A stretch of DNA of 64,000 nt from Burkholderia cepacia (GCF_001039005.1 NZ_LDWR01000055.1:217143-281142), one strand, 5' to 3'; numbered from the stretch's first letter, positions 36,372-45,972 are shown. Notes: generated by a model from the letters alone, not told the origin. Made by a program: numbers and translations.

Positions 36372-36893
36372 ATGTGGCTCCGCAATGCTTGGGCTCTTCT
36401 GTTGAGTGCTTTCATGTTTCCGGCTACCGGCATGGCGGATACGCCGATACCGACCACGAAGGCCTTCGCGGTCAGCGCGCAAATCGTGTCGGGGTGTGGC
36501 GTGTCGGGCGGCGGAACCAGCCTCAATTTCGGGCTGCTTGATTTCGGCGCTCATCCCGCGGTGTCGACCGGGCAGGTCAATACAGTGACGACCGGTAGTG
36601 CGCTGCAGATCCAGTGTTCGTCCGGCACGACGCTGAAGATTGCCGTCGACGGCGGACTCAATCCGTCCGCGGGCAATACGCAGCGGAACCTGCAGGGGCC
36701 GGGCCAAACGCTGATCGGTTATCAGCTCTATGCGGATGCCGCCCACACGCAAACGCTCAATATCGGGCAGCCGGTATCGACGCCGGTGTCGGGTGTTGCG
36801 AGTGTGCCGATCTACGGCTCGCTCGGTCTGCCGGGCGGGTCCGCACCGGCCGGCACTTATACAGATACCGCCCAGGTCACGGTGAGTTACTGA
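36372..36893 (+). CDS. Csu-type pilus minor subunit (SCPU domain)
   Basis: 173-residue exported SCPU protein; signal cleavage after TGMADT-like end (ATGMA). It has the same layout as the preceding subunit: N-terminal strand with KAFAVSAQIVSGCGV, second Cys in IQCSSGTTL, and C-terminal TYTDTAQVTVSY. Probably an adaptor (CsuA or CsuB-like) between shaft and tip. 75 bases separate it from the first subunit and 6 bases from the chaperone. Confidence 0.86.
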   Translation: MWLRNAWALLLSAFMFPATGMADTPIPTTKAFAVSAQIVSGCGVSGGGTSLNFGLLDFGAHPAVSTGQVNTVTTGSALQIQCSSGTTLKIAVDGGLNPSAGNTQRNLQGPGQTLIGYQLYADAAHTQTLNIGQPVSTPVSGVASVPIYGSLGLPGGSAPAGTYTDTAQVTVSY

Positions 36894-36899
36894 GTCAGG

Positions 36900-37745
36900 A
36901 TGGAATCTGCTATGAACGATCCGATGGCGACCGGTCAGCCGGGACGCACGATGCGGCGCGCGACCGCGACCGCAATGGCGGTGTCGATGACGATCGCATG
37001 CGCGGGTGCCGCTCATGCGGCCACGTCAGTGATGATCTGGCCGATCGATCCGGTGATCGAGAGCGACCAGCGCGCGAGCGCGTTGTGGCTCGAGAATCAG
37101 GACGTCAAGCCGGTCACGTTGCAGATACGCGTGCTTGCGTGGCGCGAGGCCGACTGGAAGGAACTGCATGCGGAGAATCAGCGCCGCGTCGTGAGCAGCC
37201 CGCCGATGGCGACGGTGCTGCCCGGCAAGCGGCAGTTGATCCGATTGACGAAGCTGGTCGATGTCGCGCCTGGAACCGAGGACGCGTATCGGGTGCTCAT
37301 CGACGAGATTCCCCAGGCCGAGGATTCCGGGGGGAAGGGCGGCGATACGTCGCTCGGCGTGCGGTTCCAGATGCATTACTCGATACCGCTGTTCGTCGAC
37401 GGGAACGGCGTATGGACCAAGGAAGACCCGGACCAGCGCCGCGATCCGGCCACGGCTTCGACGCCGGTGCTCGGCTGGCATATCGCTCATGAGGACGGCA
37501 AGCGCTGGCTCGTGGTGGCGAATCGCGGCGTCGTGCATGCGCGCATCACGCAGATTGCGTTCGAGTCGGGGGAACAGCGCACCGAGATCGAGCGGGGGCT
37601 GCTGGGCTACGTGTTGCCCGGTGCCCGGATGCGCTGGCCGTTGCCGCAGGGCCTGAAGCTCGCTACGCAGTCGAACCTGGTTGCGACAGTCAACGGCAAG
37701 ACAGGCGTCGACATGCGTCCGGATGACGCTGACATGCATCCGTAG
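36900..37745 (+). CDS. Csu-type periplasmic pilus chaperone
   Basis: 281-residue chaperone that donates a strand to unfolded subunits in the periplasm. The signal peptide ends near AGAAHAA; the PapD-like first domain has MIWPIDPVIESDQRASALWLEN and the conserved PPMATVLPGKRQLIRL segment with the subunit-anchoring Arg/Lys. The ATG at 36900 is 7 bases after the subunit stop. A second ATG at 36912, with AGGATGG in front, is equally likely and would drop four residues. It corresponds to CsuC. Confidence 0.88.
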   Translation: MESAMNDPMATGQPGRTMRRATATAMAVSMTIACAGAAHAATSVMIWPIDPVIESDQRASALWLENQDVKPVTLQIRVLAWREADWKELHAENQRRVVSSPPMATVLPGKRQLIRLTKLVDVAPGTEDAYRVLIDEIPQAEDSGGKGGDTSLGVRFQMHYSIPLFVDGNGVWTKEDPDQRRDPATASTPVLGWHIAHEDGKRWLVVANRGVVHARITQIAFESGEQRTEIERGLLGYVLPGARMRWPLPQGLKLATQSNLVATVNGKTGVDMRPDDADMHP

Positions 37746-37824
37746 TTTCACAGGTCGCTCGGAACGGACAGTCACGATACTCGACGGGGGGCCGGTGCGA
37801 GATAGTCGAGCAGGAAATGAGCGG

Positions 37825-40203
37825 ATGCCGCGCATGCGCGGCATGGTATGGGTTACCGGGCTTGCATTCGCGGCGGCGGCGAGCGCGGTGCATGCAGGCG
37901 ATGCGACGCTCGCGGAAAGCTACGCCACGGAACTGCCGCCGCCCACTCGGTTAGTTCGTAGCGGCACGCTGTTTCTCGAACTGGTGGTCAATCATCTGGC
38001 AACCGGACAGGTCGTGCCGGTGCGCTATCTTGACGGGACCTACTCGGTCCGGGCCGGAGACCTTGCGAAGGTTTCCGTCCGCACGGAAGCGTCTGCCGAC
38101 GAAATGGTCGATCTCGCCAAGCTCGACGGCGTCGAGGTCGAATACGACGGCGCGGCACAGCGGTTGAACCTGACCGTGCCATCCGACTGGCTGCCGGAGC
38201 AGACCGTCGGATCGGCGAGGATGTACGACAGGACACCTGCCGCGGTGAGTCGCGGCCTGCTGTTCAACTACGACGTCTACACCAGTTCGCCGACGCGCGG
38301 CACGGGCTATACGTCGGCCTGGACCGAGCAGCGCCTGTTCGATCGCTGGGGCATCCTGACCAATACCGGCGTCTACCGGCGATCGTACGGTGGCGGCGCG
38401 GGCATGCGCGGCGACAATCGCTACCTGCGTTACGACACGACCTGGAGCTACTCCGATCAGAACCGGATGCTGACGTATACGGCGGGCGACCTCGTCACCG
38501 GAGCTCTTTCGTGGACCAGCGCCGTGCGTCTCGGCGGCATATCCGTGGCGCGCGACTTCAGCGTGCGTCCGGACATCGTGACGTATCCGCTGCCGCAGTT
38601 TTCGGGGCAGGCGGCCGTGCCGACTGCGGTCGATCTGTTCATCAACGGCAGCAAGGCGACGACCGGCCGGGTCAACCCGGGCCCTTTCACGCTGAACAAC
38701 GTGCCGTTCATCAACGGTGCGGGCGAGGCCACCGTCGTGACGACCGATGCGCTCGGACGTCAGGTCGCGACGACCATTCCGTTCTACGTCGCCAATACGC
38801 TGCTGAGGAAAGGGTTGTCGGATTTCTCGTTGTCGGCGGGCGCCATGCGGCGCGACTACGGGATCAGCTCGCTTTCGTACGGCAAGTTTGCGGTGTCGGG
38901 AACCGTGCGTCATGGCCTGACGAACGCGCTGACAATCGAAGGGCACGTGGAAGGCGGCGAACGTTTCGCGCTCGGCGGCCTGGGGTTCGGACTTGGCGTC
39001 GGCCAGCTGGGCGTCGCCAGTGTTGCCGCGAGCCAGAGCACGCTGGGCGGCACGTCGGGGCAGCAATACGTGGTCGGTTACGGCTATTCGTCGCAACGCT
39101 TCAGCGTCTCGTTGCAACGGATCCAGCGAACCGGCGGATTCAGGGATCTGTCGGCATACGATCTGTCGGCCGGCCTCGTTTACCGACAAGTGCGTAGCAG
39201 CACGCAGGCCACGGGCGCGCTGAATCTTGGTGCGATTGGCGGTGCGATCGGCGCGGGTTATTTCGACGTACGCGGCAGCGACGGCTCGCGCATGCGGATC
39301 GCGAACGTCTCGTATACGCGGCCGCTCTTTGACCGGGCGACGCTTTACGCATCGCTGAACCGAACGATCGGCAACCGCGGCGTCGATGCACAGGTTCAGC
39401 TGATCGTGCCGCTCGGTGGCCGGGGCACGGTGAGCGTCAGTGCGTCGCGAGACGGCAACGACAACCGGATCGTGCAATACAGCCGCAGCGTGCCGAGCGA
39501 TGGCGGCTTCGGCTGGAATCTCGCGTATGCAGGCGGTGGTTCCCGGTATCAGCAGGGCGACATGACGTGGCGCAATCGCTACTTCCAGGTGCAGGGCGGC
39601 GTCTACGGATACGGTTCGCGCGAGGGGTATACGCGCTGGGGCGACATGCAGGGATCGCTGGTCGTCATGGACGGTGCGGTGCTGCCGGCCAATCGCGTCG
39701 ACGATTCGTTCGTGCTGGTCGACACGCAAGGGCAGAAAGGCATTCCGGTGCGCTACGAGAACCAGCGCATCGGCACGACGGACAGCGGCGGCCATCTGCT
39801 GGTGCCGTGGGCGCCGTCCTACTACGGGGCAAAGTACGAGATCGACCCGCTTGGCCTGCCGGACAACATGCGGGTGTCGATGGTCGAACGGCGCGTCGCC
39901 GTGAGGCACCGTGCCGGCGCGCTCGTGACGTTTCCGATCGAACGCGTGGTGTCGGCCACCATCCTGCTGGTCGACGCGCATGGCAAACCGGTCAAGGTCG
40001 GCTCAACGGTGACGCACCGCGAGAGCGGGCAAACGTCGCTCGTCGGCTGGAACGGGGAAACCTATTTCGAAGGACTCTCGAGCACCAATCATCTGAGCGT
40101 GGCGTTGCCGGACGGCAAGCATTGCAGCGCGGCGTTTCCGCTTGACGTGAACGCCGCCGAGACGAGCCGTATCGGGCCGCTGTCATGCAACGAGTCACTG
40201 TGA
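37825..40203 (+). CDS. Outer-membrane usher of Csu-type pilus
   Basis: 792-residue usher, the outer-membrane pore and assembly platform for the pilus. The signal peptide (MPRMRGMVWVTGLAFAAAASAVHA) is followed by an N-terminal periplasmic domain (residues about 30-130), a long beta-barrel (VYTSSPTRGTGYTSAWTEQR onward) and a C-terminal domain with GQTSLVGWNGETYFEGL. It is on the short side, as is usual for archaic CsuD ushers. The ATG at 37825 begins the signal peptide; the frame is open upstream as far as the chaperone. A plug-like segment is near 38640-38780 (INGSKATTGRVNPGPF). Confidence 0.9.
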   Translation: MPRMRGMVWVTGLAFAAAASAVHAGDATLAESYATELPPPTRLVRSGTLFLELVVNHLATGQVVPVRYLDGTYSVRAGDLAKVSVRTEASADEMVDLAKLDGVEVEYDGAAQRLNLTVPSDWLPEQTVGSARMYDRTPAAVSRGLLFNYDVYTSSPTRGTGYTSAWTEQRLFDRWGILTNTGVYRRSYGGGAGMRGDNRYLRYDTTWSYSDQNRMLTYTAGDLVTGALSWTSAVRLGGISVARDFSVRPDIVTYPLPQFSGQAAVPTAVDLFINGSKATTGRVNPGPFTLNNVPFINGAGEATVVTTDALGRQVATTIPFYVANTLLRKGLSDFSLSAGAMRRDYGISSLSYGKFAVSGTVRHGLTNALTIEGHVEGGERFALGGLGFGLGVGQLGVASVAASQSTLGGTSGQQYVVGYGYSSQRFSVSLQRIQRTGGFRDLSAYDLSAGLVYRQVRSSTQATGALNLGAIGGAIGAGYFDVRGSDGSRMRIANVSYTRPLFDRATLYASLNRTIGNRGVDAQVQLIVPLGGRGTVSVSASRDGNDNRIVQYSRSVPSDGGFGWNLAYAGGGSRYQQGDMTWRNRYFQVQGGVYGYGSREGYTRWGDMQGSLVVMDGAVLPANRVDDSFVLVDTQGQKGIPVRYENQRIGTTDSGGHLLVPWAPSYYGAKYEIDPLGLPDNMRVSMVERRVAVRHRAGALVTFPIERVVSATILLVDAHGKPVKVGSTVTHRESGQTSLVGWNGETYFEGLSSTNHLSVALPDGKHCSAAFPLDVNAAETSRIGPLSCNESL

Positions 40204-40213
40204 GGTCAATCCC

Positions 40214-41179
40214 ATGAGATCGCTTTTCGGATTCATTCGGCGTGCGGCATTCGTGGCGCTCATCGCGACGATTGCCCCGATGCCGGCCTACGCGGACTGC
40301 ACGACGGCCAATCCTTCGCCGGCGGCGTTCGGCTCGGTCACGTCGCTGAACCTGTCAAGCCGACAGCAATCCACGTCGTCGCCGAGTGCCGGGCTGTCGT
40401 GCGGTGGCGCGCTTTTCGCCTTTCTCGTGACCGGAAATGCGATCAACGGAACGATCACGTCGGCCAACGGCGGCAAGCTGAGTGGTGCCGCCGGCGATGC
40501 GATCGGCTATACGATGTTCGCCGACAAGAATTACTCGCAGCCGTTGAACTTCGGGCAGCTCTATAACTGGGCCGACACCCAGTTCGTGAGCTTTCTCGGT
40601 TTGGGCGGCGATTCGAGCGTCGCGCTTCCGTTGTTTTTCCGAACCGCACTGGGAAGCAATGTTGCCGCCGGAACCTACACCGATACCTTGACGATTGCGT
40701 GGAAGTGGCATGTCTGCAGTGGCGCCGGTTTCGGATCTTTCTGTCTTGGATGGAACGACGGACAGAATACGGCGACGTTTCCGATCACGCTGACGGTGAC
40801 GAACGATTGCACGATCGCCGCCCCCGACGTGAACTTCGGATCCGCGCCGACCGTGGCGAGTTTCGCGCAGGTCAACGGGAGTCTGTCGTTGACCTGCACG
40901 AAAGGCATGACCTATACCGTCGGCCTGAGCCCGGGCAGCCATGCCGCCGCGAACGGACGCAGGCAGATGACGAGCGGCACGAACGTCTTGCAGTACGACA
41001 TCTATGCGGCCAATGGCGGCACGGTCTGGGGGCAGGCAACGAATCGGGTTGGCAGCGGCGGGGCAGCGGACGGCACGTCGGTGCAGACATTTCCGTATGT
41101 CGCCCGAATTTACTCCGATCAGTCGACACCGCCGGTCGGTAGCTACACCGACAGCGTGATCGTCGATGTGCGTTACTGA
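40214..41179 (+). CDS. Csu-type pilus tip adhesin, two SCPU domains
   Basis: 321-residue exported protein with two SCPU-like domains: residues about 27-190 (begins DCTTANPSPAAFGSV, ends TATFPITLTV) and 191-321 (begins NDCTIAAPDVNFGSA, ends SYTDSVIVDVRY). The first has the extra length and hydrophobic aromatic content expected of a tip binding domain, as in CsuE. It starts 10 bases after the usher stop. It is the last gene of the operon. No clear terminator follows. Confidence 0.86.
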   Translation: MRSLFGFIRRAAFVALIATIAPMPAYADCTTANPSPAAFGSVTSLNLSSRQQSTSSPSAGLSCGGALFAFLVTGNAINGTITSANGGKLSGAAGDAIGYTMFADKNYSQPLNFGQLYNWADTQFVSFLGLGGDSSVALPLFFRTALGSNVAAGTYTDTLTIAWKWHVCSGAGFGSFCLGWNDGQNTATFPITLTVTNDCTIAAPDVNFGSAPTVASFAQVNGSLSLTCTKGMTYTVGLSPGSHAAANGRRQMTSGTNVLQYDIYAANGGTVWGQATNRVGSGGAADGTSVQTFPYVARIYSDQSTPPVGSYTDSVIVDVRY

Positions 41180-41398
41180 TGGCCCCGACCTGGATGGTTG
41201 GCGTTACGTGATGCGCATTCGACTACATGCACACGAATCGCGAGACGGGCGGAAGACTCCGGCCCGCGCCGTTCCGGCTGTCGACCAGGGCGGGCGAGCG
41301 GACTGACCGGGAGGCAACGCTGCGGGACAGGGCTTCAACGACTTAATACGCTTGCCGGATATCGAAATGCGACATCGCTCGGATATCGCATCGATAGT

Positions 41399-41683
41399 CT
41401 ATCGGGCAATTAAATAGTTATTGGGATCCTTGTCTTTGAGCCACAAGGGCGTCCTTCCGCGCCCGCACCAGGTTTTACCTGTTTCCGGGTCGCGGAACTT
41501 CGGGGTTAATTTAATACCCTTTTTTGCCTTATTTATGCCAAAGACCTCACGCGCGTTGAGCTCGAATTCGATCACGAGGCGCCTCACTTCGTCGAGTACG
41601 GCAGCCCGTTCGCTCGATTTCACGGCATTTATCTGCCTTTCCAGTTCGGCGCGTTGCTCGATTAAATCGCGATATCTGGACAA
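41399..41683 (-). CDS. H-NS-family nucleoid-associated protein
   Basis: 94-residue xenogeneic silencer-type protein. The N-terminal coiled-coil oligomerisation segment is MSRYRDLIEQRAELERQINAVKSSERAAVL without breaking prolines. The C-terminal AT-hook-like DNA-binding domain has FRDPETGKTWCGRGRTPLWL, the Burkholderia Bv3F/H-NS signature. The start is a TTG at 41683, supported by an excellent AGGAG 8 bases upstream. It converges with the pilus operon and lies next to AT-rich DNA, where such proteins bind. It may silence this island or act globally with other paralogues. Confidence 0.9.
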   Translation of the reverse strand: MSRYRDLIEQRAELERQINAVKSSERAAVLDEVRRLVIEFELNAREVFGINKAKKGIKLTPKFRDPETGKTWCGRGRTPLWLKDKDPNNYLIAR

Positions 41684-41829
41684 GTTATTCTCCTGTTGCG
41701 GTGGTTGTTGCTTTTCAAGCTATCACATGATGTTTTGATGATGATGAATCAAAATTGGACAGTGTGTGGATTTTTGTGTCAGGGGTGGATTTGACGATTG
41801 TTCATTATTGAATGGGATTCTTGTGGTAA

Positions 41830-42317
41830 ATGTCGAATCGTGTCGTTGATTGGTTAGCCATGAAACAGAAACGTAAAGGCCGTGCGCCGCGCACGAAAGC
41901 GGCACTGCTTCCGTTGCCGGCGGCGCTCGCTCGCAACATATCGATCGAATACCATCTGGCACTCGCCGCGATGCGATCGGGAAACGGCACGCATGACACG
42001 ATGGTCGCGTTGATGCGTGCGCTCTACATGACGTATTTCATGCTGGAAGCCCCGTCCAGGCCGACGATCTTGCGTTCCTGCTGGATGTCGAGGCAATCCT
42101 GCAGAAAAGCATCGAGGCCGCGGCGCAAGGGCAAAGCTGGTTCGTGTCGGACGAGTACCTGACCTTCATCGAACGGCTGCTGCTTCGGTTGGACACCTTG
42201 GTCGGTGGTGTGCCGGCGTATCGCTATCTCGAGGCTTGGGCACGGCTGGACTGCTTCGTGAAGTCGTCCGAGGTTTCGCCGCTGCCGGGTAGTCGGCTGC
42301 TGCACGCGTGGCAATGA
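41830..42317 (+). pseudogene. Frameshifted hypothetical gene
   Basis: The first frame (41830 to about 42055; MKQKRKGRAPRTKAALLPLPAA from 41860) reads well as a basic then helical protein, then turns into Arg/Ser-rich sequence of shifted-frame type. From about 42060 the other frame gives a plausible continuation (DDLAFLLDVEAILQKSIEAA, then ERLLLRLDTLVGG), ending at a stop at 42315-42317. Restoring one base near CCCCGTCCAGG would give about 162 residues. The shift could be real decay or a sequencing error in the C-run. The family is not recognised. It is adjacent to the H-NS gene and followed by a terminator. Confidence 0.65.
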
Positions 42318-42376
42318 ATGTGCGCGACTTTCGTGCGAGAAACGGAAGCTATGCCGTGTCGTGTCGCGGCATGCCG

Positions 42377-42412
42377 AAAACCCGCGACGGTTTCATGCGT
42401 CGCGGGTTTTTC
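42377..42412 (+). terminator. Terminator after the frameshifted gene
   Basis: Stem AACCCGCGACG/CGTCGCGGGTT with a seven-base loop, an A-run before and a five-T run after. The same stem sequence recurs at 48727-48760. Confidence 0.8.
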
Positions 42413-42606
42413 TTTGCTTGAACGCACGTCCGGATCGGGAAAACACGGAGGGGGTGCCGCGCCGTCGGCAATCGAAGTATGCTGTAGCGCGACCGATACG
42501 CGCGACTACCGGACATCAGCCGAGCGCGGCGGATAACCGGCCGGCCCCGTGATTCATCCGGCGGCCAGAACAAACAACCTTCGCCCGGGAGTGGGGGGCG
42601 TCAAAC

Positions 42607-44157
42607 ATGACCATGCTGCGTTCGTGGGGTGCGATTCTTTCGTCGCTGGTGCTCGTTGCGTGCGCCAGCCTTCCGCCGCAGGCCGATCGCGTACCGACGC
42701 ATGCGTTCACCGACACGGAAAACACGCGGCTGGGCGCCGCGTTCCAGCAGCAGGCCAGCATGCATCCGGGGCAGGACGCGTTTCATGTGCTGGCCGATCC
42801 GGTCGACGCGCTGGATGCGCGCGTGCTGCTTGCCGACCGTGCGGACCGGTCGCTGGACCTTCAGTACTACATCTGGCACGACGACCTGACCGGGCATGAA
42901 CTGGCCGACGCGATCATTCGCGCGGCCGATCGCGGCGTTCGCGTGCGCGTGCTGCTCGACGATCTCGGCACGAACGCGGACGACCGCAAGCTGCTCGAGA
43001 TCAGTTCGCACCCGAACATCGAGATCCGGCTGTTCAATCCGGTTGCCACACGCCGGTTCAAGAGGATCGGCACGGTGTTCGAGTTCTCGCGCGTCAACCG
43101 GCGCATGCACAACAAGGCGATGATCGCGGACAACCAGGCGGCGATCGTCGGCGGCCGCAATATCGGCGACGAATACTTCGGCGCATCGTCGATGCTGGAG
43201 TTCGGTGACATCGATGTCGTCGTCCACGGTCCGGCCGTGAGCGTCATCTCGACGGAATTCGACACGTTCTGGAATTCCCCGTACGCGTATCCGATCGACG
43301 CACTGGTCGGGCACGAAGCGGCGCCGGGCGGGCTGGATCGCGAACGCGAACGGTTGCGCGACTACCTGAGGGCGATGGAGGACAACCCGTACGTGCTCGA
43401 GGCCAGGCAACGGCTCGACCGGATCGTTCACGGGCAGGGCACGGAGCTGTCGTGGGGGCACGCGACGGTGCTGTACGACGATCCGTCGAAGATCGCGCAT
43501 TCGCCGAAGGACAGCGACGGGCACCTGTTGCCGCAGTTGCGCGCCATCGTATTGCAGCCCGAACATGACCTGCTGATCGTGTCGCCGTATTTCGTGCCGG
43601 GCAAGGACTTCGTCGAGCGGCTGCGCGCGTATTCGGCGCGCGGCGTGCGCGTGACGGTACTCACCAATTCACTCGCGTCGACCGACGTGGCGGCCGTGCA
43701 TGCCGGCTACCGGCGCTATCGAAGCGATCTCGTGGCGGCCGGCGTGCGGCTTTACGAGCGGCGGCCATCGGGCGACAAGAGCATTTCGAAGGACGTCATC
43801 ATCGGGTCGTCGCGTGCGTCGCTGCATGCGAAGACCTACGTGTTCGACCACAAGCGCATTTTCATCGGGTCGATGAATTTCGACCCGCGCTCGCTGAACC
43901 TCAATACCGAGATCGGCGTTTTCTGCGAGAGCCCGGCGATTGCGTCGCAGGTGGCGAACGATCTGGAATCGCGACTCGACCGGATCGCTTGGCGTGTCGA
44001 GCCGCGCACCGATCCGGCTGGGCAAGGGCGGCTTAAGTGGATTCAGACCGATTCGGACGGGAAGGTCACCGAGCTTGACCACGAACCGGAAGTGTCGACG
44101 GCGCGCCGGATGGAGGTGTGGTTTCTCGGGCTGTTTCCGATCGAATCGCAATTGTGA
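42607..44157 (+). CDS. Phospholipase D-family lipoprotein (ClsC-like cardiolipin synthase)
   Basis: 516-residue protein with a lipobox (SSLVLVAC, Cys19) and two HKD catalytic motifs: MHNKAMIADNQAAIVGGRN near residue 170 and LHAKTYVFDHKRIFIGSMN near 410. Both motifs are complete, so transphosphatidylation or hydrolysis is expected. The form and length resemble ClsC/YmdC, which makes cardiolipin from phosphatidylethanolamine and phosphatidylglycerol, but secreted PLDs share the fold. It stands alone, convergent with the MocR gene 22 bases away. Confidence 0.86.
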   Translation: MTMLRSWGAILSSLVLVACASLPPQADRVPTHAFTDTENTRLGAAFQQQASMHPGQDAFHVLADPVDALDARVLLADRADRSLDLQYYIWHDDLTGHELADAIIRAADRGVRVRVLLDDLGTNADDRKLLEISSHPNIEIRLFNPVATRRFKRIGTVFEFSRVNRRMHNKAMIADNQAAIVGGRNIGDEYFGASSMLEFGDIDVVVHGPAVSVISTEFDTFWNSPYAYPIDALVGHEAAPGGLDRERERLRDYLRAMEDNPYVLEARQRLDRIVHGQGTELSWGHATVLYDDPSKIAHSPKDSDGHLLPQLRAIVLQPEHDLLIVSPYFVPGKDFVERLRAYSARGVRVTVLTNSLASTDVAAVHAGYRRYRSDLVAAGVRLYERRPSGDKSISKDVIIGSSRASLHAKTYVFDHKRIFIGSMNFDPRSLNLNTEIGVFCESPAIASQVANDLESRLDRIAWRVEPRTDPAGQGRLKWIQTDSDGKVTELDHEPEVSTARRMEVWFLGLFPIESQL

Positions 44158-44179
44158 GCGACGACGTGTCGCGCGACGC

Positions 44180-45646
44180 TCAGCGCCGCTTGCGTGCGAG
44201 CTGCTCGATGACGGCCGCGAACTGCATCGTCGCCGTTTCGATCGTTGTATCGTTCAGCCCGGAATACCCGAGCACGAAGCCGTTGTAGCGGCGGCCGTCG
44301 CCGACGCGATAGCTGCTCAGCGGCTGAAGCTGCAAACCCTGCGCGGACGCGGCGCGGGCGATTTCGGTATCGTGCAGCGCAAGCGCGAGATCCGCCGAAA
44401 GATGCATGCCGCCCGGGCTGTCCCGAACGCTCAGTGTGGTGCCGAGGTGGCGGGCGAGTGCCGCTTCGAGGCTGCTCCGCCGTTCCGCGTAGAGCGCCCT
44501 CATCTTGCGCAGGTGCCGCGCAAAGAGGCCGGTATCGATGAATTCGGCCATCGCGAGTTGATCGGCCGAATGGCCGCGATGGACGAGTTCGCGCAGCGTG
44601 CTCGTGAAGCGGTCGACCAGGACCGGCGGCACCACCATGAAGCCGAGCCGAAGGGCGGGAAACATCGTCTTGCTGAACGTGCCGAGATAGCAGACCGGCG
44701 CGTCGGCATGCAGGCCCTGGATCGCGGGCAGCGGCTGCCCGCCGTGGCGGAACTCGCTGTCGTAATCGTCCTCGATGATCCACGCGCCGCACGCACGCGC
44801 GTGCTCGACGAGCGCCGCTCGTCGCCGGGGGCTCATCAGCGCGCCGAGCGGGTATTGATGCGAGGGCGTCGTATAGATCAGCCGGGGCGGTTGCGTGCGC
44901 CACTGTTCGTCGGTCGGCGCCATCCCTTCGTGATCGACGTCGATCGGCACGATATTCAGGCCGGTCGACTGGAATGCGGTCCGGGCGCCGTTATAGCAGG
45001 GGTTCTCGAGCCAGCCGAATTCGCCGGGATTCGCCAGCATGCGCGCGCACAATTCGAGGCTGCTTTGCGTGCCGTCGGTGATGAAAACTTGCCCGGTTTC
45101 GCAGCGCACACCGCGCGAGACCCGGATGTACGCGGCCACGGCGCGCCGCAATTCGGGCAGCCCTTCGACCGGGCCATACGCGAGCTGGGCAGGCTTGATG
45201 ACTTTCCACGCGCGCTCGATGCAACGGCGCCACTGCGCAACGGGGAATTCGTCGAGCGAAGGGAGGCCGGGGACGAACGGCAGCATGCGTTCGGGTTCGG
45301 GGTGGGCGTTTTCGAGCCCGTGCACACGCTCGGACAGGCGAACCGGGGCCGGGCCGTTTTCGTGCGCGGCGCTCGGACGGCCGCAACCGTCCCATAGCGT
45401 GATCGTGCCGTTGCGTGTGGCCGCCACGAAGCCTTCCTCGGCAAGGCGCTCGTATGCATAGACCGCGGAATTGCGCGCGATGCCCAGCTCCGCCGCGAGC
45501 ACGCGCGTCGACACGAGCCGCGTGCCGGGCGGAATGTGCCCGTCCAGCAGCATGTTGCGCAGGCTCCGGTAGAGGGCTTCCTGCTGGCTGTGCGTTGTCG
45601 TGCCGTCCTGTCGGGAAAGCGATGAGATGAGCAGCGCGAAATCCAT
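44180..45646 (-). CDS. MocR-family regulator (GntR HTH plus aminotransferase domain)
   Basis: 488-residue MocR/PdxR-type regulator. The N-terminal GntR winged helix is residues 20-85 (LVSTRVLAAELGIARNSAVYAYERL). The C-terminal fold type I aminotransferase domain keeps the PLP lysine in LGTFSKTMFPALRLGF, and the YTTPSHQYPLG segment is a MocR hallmark. These proteins bind PLP, often with a ligand such as GABA or taurine, and usually control a divergent gene. Here the divergent gene encodes a PNPOx-like flavin protein, which suggests control of vitamin B6 or flavin metabolism. Confidence 0.92.
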   Translation of the reverse strand: MDFALLISSLSRQDGTTTHSQQEALYRSLRNMLLDGHIPPGTRLVSTRVLAAELGIARNSAVYAYERLAEEGFVAATRNGTITLWDGCGRPSAAHENGPAPVRLSERVHGLENAHPEPERMLPFVPGLPSLDEFPVAQWRRCIERAWKVIKPAQLAYGPVEGLPELRRAVAAYIRVSRGVRCETGQVFITDGTQSSLELCARMLANPGEFGWLENPCYNGARTAFQSTGLNIVPIDVDHEGMAPTDEQWRTQPPRLIYTTPSHQYPLGALMSPRRRAALVEHARACGAWIIEDDYDSEFRHGGQPLPAIQGLHADAPVCYLGTFSKTMFPALRLGFMVVPPVLVDRFTSTLRELVHRGHSADQLAMAEFIDTGLFARHLRKMRALYAERRSSLEAALARHLGTTLSVRDSPGGMHLSADLALALHDTEIARAASAQGLQLQPLSSYRVGDGRRYNGFVLGYSGLNDTTIETATMQFAAVIEQLARKRR

Positions 45647-45972
45647 GGGCTGGTTCTAAAAATTATCCTTGAGCTGGTTCTTTTGAAGATTCGACGCACA
45701 TCGTATTGTTCACGTTCTCGCGATGCAGGCCGGTACGCGGGTATTTCCGACGATTGTTTCGGCTTGCGGCACGCGCGTATTTTGATCGATTTGGCGAGCG
45801 GCTGTCGATGGGTCGATCGAGTGGTCGATCAGGCGTGAATACCGCACGAATCCGATTCGATTCCGGATTCATTCAATTCGCAGTGCAAAGATATGTTCGA
45901 GCGGATACCCGCGACTTGCCGGAATGCGGGCAGATCGATGCGCGCAAGGGCGCGCAAACAGGAAAACGAAAC
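45647..45972. other. Divergent promoter region, MocR / PNPOx-like gene
   Basis: 326 bases without a gene, of lower GC than the flanks. It should hold both promoters and the MocR operators, which are usually direct repeats; I could not single out a convincing pair. Confidence 0.45.

Noticed and set aside
28408..42606. A classical integrative element
   Set aside because: No integrase, transposase or att duplication was found despite the position next to a tRNA.
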